From Herbaspirillum sp. ST 5-3 (GTDB lineage Bacteria; Pseudomonadota; Gammaproteobacteria; Burkholderiales; Burkholderiaceae_D), in NCBI RefSeq assembly GCF_004804275.1, contig NZ_STGI01000001.1:248001-312000 (forward strand): a stretch of DNA of 64,000 nucleotides, written 5' to 3'. The notes beneath the pieces were generated by a model. The model searched no databases. It had not been told where the DNA came from and was given only the letters and a program-made list of their open reading frames with translations. Shown piece after piece: positions 17,494-26,152 of this stretch (position 1 is the stretch's first letter; each line of letters starts with the position of its first letter). Position numbers and translations under genes: made by a program.

Positions 17494-18490
17494 GTGACGG
17501 GACCTGCCCGCTCAAGCTGTTGAGAAATTTGACGATCAGCGTCTTGTCTGCCCTCGGTGCCGATCGTCCGAGCTGGTACTTGAACATGACATCGACTGCC
17601 TCTTCCAGGTTTGCCGCCGACGCGTTATGAAAATACGGCGCCGTGCGTGCGACATTGCGCAGGCTTGGCACCTTGAACACAAACTTGTCGCTGTCGCGTC
17701 CGGTCACCAGGTAGCGTCCGAAGTCGGCGTCGTCCGGCTTGAGGTACGGTCGCACCACGCCAAATACCTGGAACATGTTGCCGCCGACATTGATGCCTTG
17801 ATGACATGCGATGCAGCCATAACTCTTGAACCGTGCATAGCCCTGCTTTTCTTCCGCGGTGATGGCATTGGCGTCGCCGCGCAGGTAGGCATCGAAACGC
17901 GAAGGCGTCACCAGCGAACGCTCGAACTCGGCGAGTGCATCCATGGCACTCTCGCGGCTCAGACCGCCGAGGTAGACATTCTTGAAATCGCGTACAAGTT
18001 CCGCATCGAGCGACAGCTTGGCAAGCACGCTTGTCCAGCTTGTATCGAACACATTGGGATTGGTGATCACCAGATCGATCTGATGCTCCAGTGTTTCAGC
18101 CTTGCCGTTCCATAACTGGCGAAAATTGAATCCGCTGTTGAATACGGTCGGCACATTGATCATGCCAACCCGGCCATCGACTCCGACCGGGCGCGCCCGC
18201 CCGTCCGCGCCGCCCCTGGCGAAATCATGGCAACTGGCGCAACTGACCTTATTGTCGCGGGAAAAGCGCGTATCGAAAAACAGGCGCTTGCCAAGGGCTG
18301 CCTTGGCGGCATTGAATTCGATCTTTTCAGGCAGGGGCCGGATAGGCTCATCCGGCAGAAGCCGCATGCTTGTGTCAACGCTGTCCGCCGCCCGGACGCC
18401 GGCTGTACCCAGCAGCATCGCCATCAAGGCAAGCAATCGAAAAGTGAACATGGCGATCAACAATCTGCGCATCCAAATGGCATTTGCCAT
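17474..18490 (-). CDS. Di-haem cytochrome c peroxidase family protein (CcpA/MauG-like)
   Basis: 338 residues from the ATG at 18490; an inner Met at 18472 is the alternative. A signal peptide (LLALMAMLLGTAGVRAA) ends near residue 35, so the protein is periplasmic. Two c-type haem sites are visible: CASCH at 84-88 and CIACH at 226-230. Between them are family blocks such as GKRLFFDTRFSRD, VPTVFNSGF and FERSLVTPSRFD; FKVPSLRNVARTAPYFHN follows the second haem. Length and motifs fit bacterial H2O2-reducing peroxidases. It is directly followed by a diguanylate cyclase whose start meets its stop. The electron donor is not identifiable. Confidence 0.92.
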   Translation of the reverse strand: MANAIWMRRLLIAMFTFRLLALMAMLLGTAGVRAADSVDTSMRLLPDEPIRPLPEKIEFNAAKAALGKRLFFDTRFSRDNKVSCASCHDFARGGADGRARPVGVDGRVGMINVPTVFNSGFNFRQLWNGKAETLEHQIDLVITNPNVFDTSWTSVLAKLSLDAELVRDFKNVYLGGLSRESAMDALAEFERSLVTPSRFDAYLRGDANAITAEEKQGYARFKSYGCIACHQGINVGGNMFQVFGVVRPYLKPDDADFGRYLVTGRDSDKFVFKVPSLRNVARTAPYFHNASAANLEEAVDVMFKYQLGRSAPRADKTLIVKFLNSLSGQVPSHALAEK

Positions 18491-18549
18491 TCGTGAAGGA
18501 TAGCAAGAATCGCCGCAATCGAGTTGCACAACAGAAACAAATTAGCGCG

Positions 18550-19782
18550 TCAAGCGCGCGGCATTGCCTTGTTGATAATCTCGTTCACCGCCGCGACGCG
18601 CGCCGCGTGGATTGCCTCGGGAATGTGCTGTGGTTGTTCGAGGTAACGGCCCGCGATCTCACCGGCGTTGACCGATTGCGCCGCGCTGAGCGCCGACTCG
18701 AGATGTGCGGCCTGGGGGAACGGCCTGTCAGCAAAGCCGGCGCGGCCGCGATGATCGCATTCGGAAGCACGCAGCATGTCAATGAAGCGTTGCGGCTTGC
18801 GGAAAGCGTCGCAACGCTCCAGCAAAGTGACGATGGTATTGGGGCGCAACTCCAGCGCGTGTCCCACGTTGCCGTGCTCGCGCGCGGTCATCACAGCGAG
18901 GTCGCGGCAGTCGTTCGGAATCTTCAGCCGCTTGCACACCTGTTCGACCAGACGCACGCTGCGTGCTTCGTGACCGTGATGCTTGGGCCACTCCTCCTTT
19001 GGCGTCGTGCCCTTGCCCAGATCATGCATGAGCGCGGCGCAACGAATCGCCAGGCTGAACTGTCGCTGCGCGGCATAGTCGATCACCATCATCACATGCA
19101 CGCCGGTGTCGATCTCCGGATGATGCTGCTCCGGCTGCGGTACACCCCACAGCGCGTCGAGCTCCGGCAGGATGCGCTCCAGCGCTCCGCAGGCCCGCAA
19201 TACCTCGAACATGCGCGACGGTTTCGTCTCCATCAAGCCACGCGACAACTCCTGCCAGACGCGTTCGGGTACCAGCGCATCGACTTCGCCTGCTTCCACC
19301 ATGCGACGCATCAGCGCATTGGTTTCGGGTGCGAGCGAAAAATCGGTGAAGCGCGCCGCAAAGCGTGCCACGCGCAGAATGCGCACCGGATCTTCCGCGA
19401 AGGCCTCCGACACATGACGGAACACGCGTGCCTGCAGATCCTTCCGTCCGCCGAACGGATCGACGATCACACCATCCTCGCCCTGCGCCATGGCATTGAT
19501 CGTCAGGTCGCGCCGGACCAGGTCCTGCTCAAGCGTCACGTCGGGTTCGGCATGAAACAGAAAGCCTTTGTAGCCCGGCGCAGTCTTTCGCTCCGTACGC
19601 GCCAGCGCATATTCTTCATGCGTCTTCGGATGCAGGAATACCGGGAAGTCCTTCCCTACCGGCGTAAAGCCGCGTGCGATCATCTCGTCGGGCGTCGCGC
19701 CGACCACCACATGGTCGTGGTCCTGTACCGGCAGACCGAGCAATGCATCGCGCACCGCGCCGCCGACGACATAGGTCTTCAT
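18550..19782 (-). CDS. cca: CCA-adding enzyme (multifunctional, with HD domain)
   Basis: 410 residues from the ATG at 19782 (MKTYVVGGAVRDALLG; AAGG precedes). The much longer open frame to 20097 runs through the neighbouring transferase gene and is rejected. The nucleotidyltransferase head has GGAVRD at 7-12 and the metal-binding acidic pair in VQDHDHVVVG, then RRDLTINAMA and the tRNA-binding arm EDPVRILRVARFAARF. The C-terminal HD domain carries AALMHDLGKG, as in the E. coli-type enzyme with phosphatase and phosphodiesterase activities. It adds or repairs the 3' CCA end of tRNAs in the cytosol. The stop of the glutathione transferase lies 10 bp upstream. Confidence 0.96.
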   Translation of the reverse strand: MKTYVVGGAVRDALLGLPVQDHDHVVVGATPDEMIARGFTPVGKDFPVFLHPKTHEEYALARTERKTAPGYKGFLFHAEPDVTLEQDLVRRDLTINAMAQGEDGVIVDPFGGRKDLQARVFRHVSEAFAEDPVRILRVARFAARFTDFSLAPETNALMRRMVEAGEVDALVPERVWQELSRGLMETKPSRMFEVLRACGALERILPELDALWGVPQPEQHHPEIDTGVHVMMVIDYAAQRQFSLAIRCAALMHDLGKGTTPKEEWPKHHGHEARSVRLVEQVCKRLKIPNDCRDLAVMTAREHGNVGHALELRPNTIVTLLERCDAFRKPQRFIDMLRASECDHRGRAGFADRPFPQAAHLESALSAAQSVNAGEIAGRYLEQPQHIPEAIHAARVAAVNEIINKAMPRA

Positions 19783-19792
19783 TGCCTTGCGA

Positions 19793-20506
19793 TCAATCCG
19801 GATAGACTTCGTACTTTTCGATCCTGTCCTGTTCCGCGACCGCCTCGCGCATCCATTGCGCCACCGCGGGGTGTGCCACGACGCGGTCGACGTAGGCCTG
19901 CAGTGCCGGGGCCAGCCACACGCCAAAGGTGCGGAAACGCATGACGACCGGTGCGAAATACGCATCCGCAATCGAGAAGTCGCCGAACAGGAATTGATGC
20001 GGACCGGAGCGGGCCAGGCAGTCTTCCCAGATTTCGCAGATGCGCGCGATGTCGGCTTGCGCTTGCGGCGTGCGCCCCTTGCCGGGGAAGCTCGCACGAA
20101 TGTTCATCCACATCGCCGTACGCAGGGCAGTGAAGCCGGAATGCATTTCAGCGCACACCGAGCGCGCGATTGCACGTGCTTCCACGTCGCGCGGCCACAA
20201 GCCCTTGTCCGGAAACTGTTCCGCGAGATACTCGCAGATTGCCAATGAATCCCACACCGTCGTTTTGCCGGCAATCAGCACCGGAACGCGCCCGGCAGAG
20301 GAGTACTGCGCGATGCGCGACGAGGTGTCAGGGCGGTCAAGCGAAATGCGGATTTCCTCGAACGGGATGCCGAACGCCGTCATGACCAGCCATGGGCGCA
20401 TCGACCAGGACGAGTAGTTCTTGTTGGCGATGACGAGTTTCAGGCTCGACTTCTTGGCTGCATCGAGTGTTTGGGAAAGTGTCGGGTCGAGTTCGGTGCT
20501 TTGCAT
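19793..20506 (-). CDS. Glutathione S-transferase family protein
   Basis: 237 residues from the ATG at 20506, with AGGACAG before it; the track frame extends further without a ribosome site. After a 20-residue extension comes a thioredoxin-like domain (NKNYSSWSMRPWLVMTAFGI, a Ser-type active site; the glutathione-binding cis-Pro in GRVPVLI; and DSLAICEYLAEQFPD), then an all-helical C-terminal domain with FGDFSIADAYFAPVV. This matches the subgroup beginning 'NKNYSSWSLRPW'. Detoxification or a thiol-transfer role is presumed from the family. It sits 10 bp before cca and may share its transcript. Confidence 0.92.
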   Translation of the reverse strand: MQSTELDPTLSQTLDAAKKSSLKLVIANKNYSSWSMRPWLVMTAFGIPFEEIRISLDRPDTSSRIAQYSSAGRVPVLIAGKTTVWDSLAICEYLAEQFPDKGLWPRDVEARAIARSVCAEMHSGFTALRTAMWMNIRASFPGKGRTPQAQADIARICEIWEDCLARSGPHQFLFGDFSIADAYFAPVVMRFRTFGVWLAPALQAYVDRVVAHPAVAQWMREAVAEQDRIEKYEVYPD

Positions 20507-20596
20507 GCTTCTGTCCTGTCGTTTCGGTATTGCCTCGCGTGAAATGGCGTCACCCCGTGCCGCGGCACACGGAAACATTCGAGGATAAAGCTTTTG

Positions 20597-20625
20597 CGTG
20601 ACTTTGCCAAACCGGCAAAGTCACG
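20597..20625 (-). terminator. Perfect hairpin after the NDUFA9-like gene
   Basis: 12-bp perfect stem (20597-20608 with 20614-20625) and a 5-nt loop, 24 bp past the stop codon at 20649. No strong T-run follows on the minus strand (CAAAAGCTTTATCC), so termination may be partial. Confidence 0.5.
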
Positions 20626-20648
20626 TTCAGGTTGCTACCAGGGAAGTG

Positions 20649-21614
20649 TCAGGGCGCGACGTGCACCGAATCGACCGGACCGTGGGGCTGCAAGCCGCGC
20701 AGATAGTAGGGCGCCACAGCTTCCAGCGGTGTCGGCTCGATGTGGAGCTCTTCAGCCATCGGACCATGTGCGACATTATCGACTTTCATCGAATCGAGAT
20801 TGTCGCGCGTGATCACCGGATCTCCGGGCAGGTGTTCCAGGATGAATGCCTGCAAGCGCGCCAGCGTATGCGGCATTCCGACGACCGGCCGCGGATGGCC
20901 CGAATAATTGCCGGCGACTTCCACCAGCTCGCGCAGCGTGTAGACCTTCGGCCCCGCCAACTCATAGGTCTTGCCGATCGTCTGATCATCGTAAAGCGAC
21001 GCGACGAAAGCTTGTGCCACGTCTTCCACGAATACCGGCTGGAATTTCGCATCCGGGTTGGCAAGCAACATGACCGGCAACAGCTTTTGCAAGGATGCGA
21101 ACATGTTGAGGAAATGATCATGGTCGCCGAACACCACCGACGGCCTGAATATCGTCGTCCGCACGGCGGGATTGGACATGGCGGCCGCTTCGCCGTCGGC
21201 CTTGGAGCGCAGATACATCGACGGCGCATCGGGCGCTGCCCCCAGCGCGCTCATGTGCAGATAGCGATGCACGCCCAGCTCGGCGCAAGCAGCGACGATT
21301 CTCTTCGGCAGTTCGACATGGGCCCGCGCGAAATCCTGGCCATAGGATGCGCCGGAGGATGCCGGTTTGCCATGGAGGATGCCGACCAGGTTGATCACCG
21401 CATCCTGGCCGCGGATCAGGTTGCGCAACTGCGCGTCGTCGTGCACGTTTGCTTCGACCACTAGTTCGACGTCCGGCAGCAGCAGCAGATGTTGCGCATG
21501 CGACTCGCGTCGCGTCGGCACCGTCACCCGGCAACCGGTATCCGCAAGTTTGGCGACGATATGGCTGCCGATGAAACCGGTGCCCCCGATAATCAGAACG
21601 GATTGATATTCCAT
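20649..21614 (-). CDS. NDUFA9-like NAD(P)-binding protein (atypical SDR)
   Basis: 321 residues from the ATG at 21614 (AAAGG before it). It begins with a Rossmann fold: SVLIIGGTGFIGSHIV, then RRESHAQHLLLLPDVELVVEANVHD and INLVGILHG. Active-site Tyr/Lys are not obviously in YxxxK form; MYLRSKADGEAA occupies that place. FRPSVVFGDHDHFLNMF and FVEDVAQAFVASL are hallmarks of the complex-I accessory subunit NDUFA9 and related epimerase-like proteins, common in Betaproteobacteria outside the nuo operon. The role may be in quinone or respiratory complex biogenesis, but this is not established here. slt lies 110 bp upstream on the same strand. Confidence 0.85.
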   Translation of the reverse strand: MEYQSVLIIGGTGFIGSHIVAKLADTGCRVTVPTRRESHAQHLLLLPDVELVVEANVHDDAQLRNLIRGQDAVINLVGILHGKPASSGASYGQDFARAHVELPKRIVAACAELGVHRYLHMSALGAAPDAPSMYLRSKADGEAAAMSNPAVRTTIFRPSVVFGDHDHFLNMFASLQKLLPVMLLANPDAKFQPVFVEDVAQAFVASLYDDQTIGKTYELAGPKVYTLRELVEVAGNYSGHPRPVVGMPHTLARLQAFILEHLPGDPVITRDNLDSMKVDNVAHGPMAEELHIEPTPLEAVAPYYLRGLQPHGPVDSVHVAP

Positions 21615-21723
21615 TGCCAGAGCCTTTCTTAGTAAGCGCATCTGACAATGCACACAGCGCGGGTCGCGCACCAGCGCAATGTCAGGTGCTTGGAGAATCA
21701 GCTCCGCTCTGTCGCTGCTCGCG

Positions 21724-23673
21724 TCAAGGCAAGTCGCTTGCAGTAAATCCTTTCGGCGCCACCATTCCCAGACGCGCCTTCAACGACTGCGGTTTGCTTT
21801 CGAACAGCGCCGCATAGTAGGTCGCGTTCGACAACACTTTTTTCACATACTCGCGGGTTTCATTAAACGGAATCGACTCCGCGAAAATTGCTCCTTCCAC
21901 CGCACGCGGGAGCGTCGATCGCCATGCGCGCGAACGCCCCGGTCCGGCGTTGTACGCAGCCGTTGCCAAAGGCTGCGAATCATCCAGATCGTGCAATACC
22001 ATGTTCAGGTAGTTCGTGCCCAGAACGATGTTGGTATTGATGTCTGTTACTTGCCCATGAGCATAATCGCTCATACCGATCTTGCGCGCAACGAAGCGCG
22101 CGGTGGCTGGCATGATCTGCATCAAGCCAGACGCACCAACTTGTGATCTTGCATTCAAAATAAAGCGGGATTCCTGCCGAATCAGGCCATACACCCATGC
22201 CATGTCGAGGCCGAGCCGCTGTGTCGCCGAGAGCATCACGTCGCGGAACGGCGATGGAAAACGCTGGGTGAAGTCGAATTCCGACCGGGTGCGGTCCGAG
22301 GTGTTGACCATGCGATCGAGCACGTTCTTCTGCCGTGCGAATTCCGCCGCGGCCAGGTGCTGACGCTCGTTCATCTTGCGCAATTCCCAGTTCCACTCGC
22401 GGTAGCCTTCAAAGCGCATGTTCATGTCGAAAAACTTGAGCGCGCGGCGAAAGCCCTCGTTGTTCGCCATCGGCGCTATTTCCTCCGCGGTCACGGGCTG
22501 CGCGCGCGGCGGAATCGCGATCTTCTGGTCCAGTTCCTCCAGCGCGAGCTGGCCATAGAAATTGGTTTGGTCCGTGATGGACCGGAACAGTTGCTGTGCC
22601 TCGTCCTTGTTGCCCTCGGCGAGCTGCGCACGCCCCAGCCAGTAAATCCAGGCCGGATCCTTGCGCAAGGAGGCAGGCATGGAGTCGATTGTCGCCTTCA
22701 CGAGTTTCCATTCGCCTGCACGCAGCGCGGTGCGCGCCTTCCACTGATAGCCATCGAGCGACAAGGGCGCGCCGGCCGTGCGATGCCAGTACACCACCGC
22801 ATCCGGTGCAAGCTTGACCGAGGTCGGCAAGGCGATCTGCGCCCAGCTCTGCGCCAATTCACGCTCGCTCAGACGCTCGGAAGCGGACACCAATGCCTTG
22901 ACCGCACGCTCGGGATTGTTCCTTGCGCTGCGCCCCAATGCCACAATGAAAACTTCATGACTCACACGGCCGCTTCCCGGTCCGCGCGCCAGTACCGCGT
23001 CCGGCTTCTCGAGCGCCTGCATCAATATTTTTTCATTGATATCCATCGCCGGTGCGATGCGCCGTATCGTCCCGCCGAAGCCCGATTCCGCCACCAATCG
23101 CACCTGCGCCCAGAAGTCGTCCGCCGTGAACTGATTGGTCTGAACCAGCGTTGAAATCAGAGAAGCGCAGGCTTCGCCATAATTTTGCGGTGCCACCAGC
23201 AAGGCACGCGCCTCGTCCGCAACGTTCTGCCCTTTCTCCGCTTTCGACAGCAAGGCGTAGCACTTCACCTGTGTGTCGTCGTTCACCACGAACTGCGGAT
23301 ATTGTTCATCGAACAGCGTCCAGTTGCGCGCACGCCCCAGTTCCAGCAGCCAATCGTTGCGCAGGCGATCGGCAATCGCGCTGCCTTCGTAACGGTTCAG
23401 GAAATCGCGGATCTCCTGCTCCGAGGCGCTGTTGATGCGCGGTCGCAGACGGAAGTAATCGACATAGGAAGGAATGGCATAATTGCCAAGGCGAGAAGCA
23501 AGCTCCTGCGCACGGGCGGTATCGCCGTTGCGCGATGCTTCGCGCAGGGCGGCAAACACATCGTCGTCGCTGGCAAGAACGGCAACAGGCTTCTTCGCCT
23601 CCGCAACCGGCACAACAAGAACCGCCGAAGCCGCAGCAAGCGCAATGCCGGCAATCCATTTCATGGGAAACAT
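21724..23673 (-). CDS. slt: Soluble lytic murein transglycosylase (Slt70-like)
   Basis: 649 residues from the ATG at 23673 (GAAGG 7 bp before it); the open frame continues to 24015 across the divergent gene and is rejected. A signal peptide (MKWIAGIALAAASAVLVVPVAEA) ends near residue 26. Residues 35-450 form the helical superhelix domain, and the catalytic domain begins near 490. Catalytic Glu501 is in IRQESRF, followed by GASGLMQIMPATARFVA, NIVLGTNYLNMVL and ATAAYNAGPGRSR. It cleaves the glycan strands of peptidoglycan in the periplasm, leaving 1,6-anhydromuramic ends. It is divergent from the folate gene, with 74 bp between starts. Confidence 0.95.
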   Translation of the reverse strand: MFPMKWIAGIALAAASAVLVVPVAEAKKPVAVLASDDDVFAALREASRNGDTARAQELASRLGNYAIPSYVDYFRLRPRINSASEQEIRDFLNRYEGSAIADRLRNDWLLELGRARNWTLFDEQYPQFVVNDDTQVKCYALLSKAEKGQNVADEARALLVAPQNYGEACASLISTLVQTNQFTADDFWAQVRLVAESGFGGTIRRIAPAMDINEKILMQALEKPDAVLARGPGSGRVSHEVFIVALGRSARNNPERAVKALVSASERLSERELAQSWAQIALPTSVKLAPDAVVYWHRTAGAPLSLDGYQWKARTALRAGEWKLVKATIDSMPASLRKDPAWIYWLGRAQLAEGNKDEAQQLFRSITDQTNFYGQLALEELDQKIAIPPRAQPVTAEEIAPMANNEGFRRALKFFDMNMRFEGYREWNWELRKMNERQHLAAAEFARQKNVLDRMVNTSDRTRSEFDFTQRFPSPFRDVMLSATQRLGLDMAWVYGLIRQESRFILNARSQVGASGLMQIMPATARFVARKIGMSDYAHGQVTDINTNIVLGTNYLNMVLHDLDDSQPLATAAYNAGPGRSRAWRSTLPRAVEGAIFAESIPFNETREYVKKVLSNATYYAALFESKPQSLKARLGMVAPKGFTASDLP

Positions 23674-23747
23674 CAAAAGGCCTTCTCTAACACTGACTTT
23701 ACATTTTGTAGGATAGCATGTGAAGTCACGAATATCGCGACAAATCC

Positions 23748-24290
23748 ATGCCTGAAAACACTGCACAAAAAGCCGACCTGCGGCGTGAGCTGCTTGCATG
23801 CAGACAAGCAATTGATCCGGAAGTTCGACGCGGCCGCGATGAGCGCATTGCCAGCCGCGTGCTCGCATGGTGGAAGCAGGATCGCCCTTCTTGCCTGGGT
23901 GTCTACATGCCGATGCGTGCGGAACCCGACCTGCGCGGCGCCTATCTTGAACTCGCATCTCTCGGGGTAACACTTGCCCTGCCGATTGTGACCGGACGGG
24001 AGGCGCCGCTGGCATTCATTGCATGGGCACCGGGCGATCCTTTGACGAAGGATGCTTTCGGCGTGCTGGTTCCCGCATCGGGTGAAGCCGTGCAGCCGGA
24101 CGCCTTGTTGATTCCCTGCGTGGGTTTTGATGCGAGCGGGTTTCGTCTCGGCTATGGAGGCGGTTTCTATGACCGCACACTGGCCTCGCGGCCGCGCCCG
24201 GCGGCCGTCGGCATTGCCTATGCCTGCATGCGAACACGGTTCGACGTATCACAGCATGACGTGCCGATGGATTTGATGATCACGGACTGA
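23748..24290 (+). CDS. fau: 5-formyltetrahydrofolate cyclo-ligase
   Basis: 180 residues. It converts 5-formyl-THF to 5,10-methenyl-THF using ATP, returning a dead-end folate to the one-carbon pool. Visible family motifs: KADLRRELLACRQAI at the N-terminus with the nucleotide-binding Lys/Arg, VYMPMRAEPDLR, and the C-terminal signature VGFDASGFRLGYGGGFYDRTL, where GYGGGFYD is diagnostic. Length is normal for the family. It is the only rightward gene between slt and the chemoreceptor gene. It is often found near other folate genes; metF lies 1.9 kb away on the other strand. Confidence 0.95.
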   Translation: MPENTAQKADLRRELLACRQAIDPEVRRGRDERIASRVLAWWKQDRPSCLGVYMPMRAEPDLRGAYLELASLGVTLALPIVTGREAPLAFIAWAPGDPLTKDAFGVLVPASGEAVQPDALLIPCVGFDASGFRLGYGGGFYDRTLASRPRPAAVGIAYACMRTRFDVSQHDVPMDLMITD

Positions 24291-24313
24291 GTGACATCAT
24301 CGCACCAGTCCGT
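24282..24313. terminator. Possible hairpin between convergent fau and chemoreceptor genes
   Basis: 8-bp perfect arms (24282-24289 and 24306-24313) with a 16-nt loop overlap the fau stop. The loop is long and there is no T-run, so the call is weak. Confidence 0.3.
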
Positions 24314-24325
24314 CGCTGCCTGCGC

Positions 24326-25816
24326 TCAGGTCTTGTAGATGCCGCAAGCAATCAGCACATCGCCGGCGCGTTCCAGATAGGATGACTTGACCTTGATTTC
24401 ATTGGTCACCGGATGGGCCCATTTGTATTCGATCCAGCCCTGCCCCTTGGACTTGGCCATGTTGGCCATTTCCTTGACGAACAGCTTGCCGTCGACATCC
24501 TTGCTGGCCGGGCCAAGCCCGACCGTGCGCGGATTATTGCCGTGTGCGACAAACGCCGCCTCATCCACGCTGATCGCCATCAGATAAAGATCGCGGTCGA
24601 TGAATTGCCCCTTGCCGAGCTTGTTGATCTCGTCGATCAAGGCATTCTTGCCGTGCTTCCTGCCAAATTCGATGCCTCGCTTGACCATCGCAACGGCCTC
24701 GTCGGCGTTGCCGTGTTCGCGGTCGCCGAGATTGAAGCCTGAGACGGATCTCAGCAGGGATACGGCTTGCTCATTGAGCGAAGTCGCGGTCCTGGCCGCA
24801 TCTTCGACCAGTTTCGCATTTTGTTGCGTCATGCCGTCGACTTGCGTGATCGCGTGATTGACGGAAGCGATGCCGGCGCTCTGCTCATTGCTCGCCGCGC
24901 TGATGTCCCTGATGATTTCGGCAACCTGCTTGACCGACAACACGATCTCATCCATGGTGTGGCCGGCATCGTCCACCAGCTTGCCGCCGGCCTCGACCTT
25001 CTCCACGGAGTCGTTGATGAGCGTCTTGATTTCCTTCGCCGCACCGGCGGAGCGCTGCGCCAGTGCGCGCACCTCCGCCGCCACGACCGCGAAGCCGCGT
25101 CCCTGCTCGCCTGCGCGCGCGGCCTCGACGGCAGCATTCAAGGCAAGGATATTGGTCTGGAACGCGATGCCGTCAATGACGCCGATGATGTCGACGATCT
25201 TGCGCGAGCTATCCTTGATCGATCCCATGGTTGTCACCACCTGATCGACCACATCGCCGCCCCTGACTGCCTGCTCCGACGCCGAAAGCACAAGACGATT
25301 GGCCTGTTGCGCGTTTTCCGCATTCTGATGGACCGTGGAAGTCAGTTGCTCCATCGACGACGCTGTCTCCTGCAGAGAACTGGCCTGGGTTTCGGTGCGC
25401 TCCGACAGGGAAGTATTGTCGCGGTTGATCTGCGAGGAGGTGCTGGTGACGGTCGTGGTGCCATTGCGCACATCGCTGACGATCTTGAAGAGCCGGTCGT
25501 TCATTTCCTTCAACGAATGCATGAGCTCGCCGATCTCGTCGCCCCCCGCCTCGTCGAACGTGCCGGTCAGGTCGCCGGATGCCATCCTCCTGGCACTCTC
25601 AAGCGCTACCTGCATCCGGCGCGTGAGACTGCGCACGATCCACCAGCCGCCCATGGCGCCGAGCACAACGACAAGCACGCCGGTGCCGATGATGGCGCTG
25701 CGCACGCCTCCCTGTGTCGAGGCCGCGGCCAGAAGCGTGATCGCAGCTGTCGCCAACAGAACAAGAGTGAAAACAAAAGCAAGGCGAACACTGAGCCTGA
25801 TGTTTGCCGCGTTCAT
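24326..25816 (-). CDS. Methyl-accepting chemotaxis protein with C-terminal Cache-like domain
   Basis: 496 residues from the ATG at 25816 (GGGAG before it); the frame to 26023 is not used. Two membrane segments (about 11-31 and 41-61) are joined by only about 10 residues, so no periplasmic ligand domain exists. HAMP follows (VRSLTRRMQVALESARRMA), then the signalling hairpin with IIGVIDGIAFQTNILALNAAVEAARAGEQGRGFAVVA, the CheA/CheW contact site. After the receptor helix comes a C-terminal domain of about 130 residues (AVAMVKRGIEFGRKHGKN, VDEAAFVAHGNNPRTVG, VKSSYLERAGDVLIACGIYK) resembling a single Cache domain. Sensing is thus probably intracellular. No che genes are nearby. Confidence 0.92.
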   Translation of the reverse strand: MNAANIRLSVRLAFVFTLVLLATAAITLLAAASTQGGVRSAIIGTGVLVVVLGAMGGWWIVRSLTRRMQVALESARRMASGDLTGTFDEAGGDEIGELMHSLKEMNDRLFKIVSDVRNGTTTVTSTSSQINRDNTSLSERTETQASSLQETASSMEQLTSTVHQNAENAQQANRLVLSASEQAVRGGDVVDQVVTTMGSIKDSSRKIVDIIGVIDGIAFQTNILALNAAVEAARAGEQGRGFAVVAAEVRALAQRSAGAAKEIKTLINDSVEKVEAGGKLVDDAGHTMDEIVLSVKQVAEIIRDISAASNEQSAGIASVNHAITQVDGMTQQNAKLVEDAARTATSLNEQAVSLLRSVSGFNLGDREHGNADEAVAMVKRGIEFGRKHGKNALIDEINKLGKGQFIDRDLYLMAISVDEAAFVAHGNNPRTVGLGPASKDVDGKLFVKEMANMAKSKGQGWIEYKWAHPVTNEIKVKSSYLERAGDVLIACGIYKT

Positions 25817-26152
25817 GGATGTCTCCCGTGACTGGATTCCGTGCGACCGGAATTCTGTTTTTATCGAAATGACAACATCGCCGGAAACAGGAGCAGCGAT
25901 GCATTCCAGTCCGTTTTGTTGAAAAAAGAAGCTGTGAGTTACCGCACAGCAACGAGATAATGCCAGTTTATCGGCCTCGCTGCATGCTTTCTGCAACTTT
26001 GCAGACAACAAACCGACGATCAAGGATGTTCCGCAGACGGGATTGCAACAAGCGACGGATAGAAAAGCCGTAAAAACCGCTCCCGATCAGGAGGAAGTGC
26101 GGACCGGCAATCCGGCCCGCGTGAGACATGAGGATCGTGAAGAAAGCGAAAT
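25817..26152. other. 336-bp non-coding region between metF and the chemoreceptor gene
   Basis: Holds the upstream region of the chemoreceptor gene and the 3' region of metF. Past the metF stop there is an imperfect G+C-rich hairpin near 26099-26120 (GCGGACCGG pairing with CCGGCCCGC, one mismatch) without a T-run. I see no convincing promoter boxes or small gene. Confidence 0.5.
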
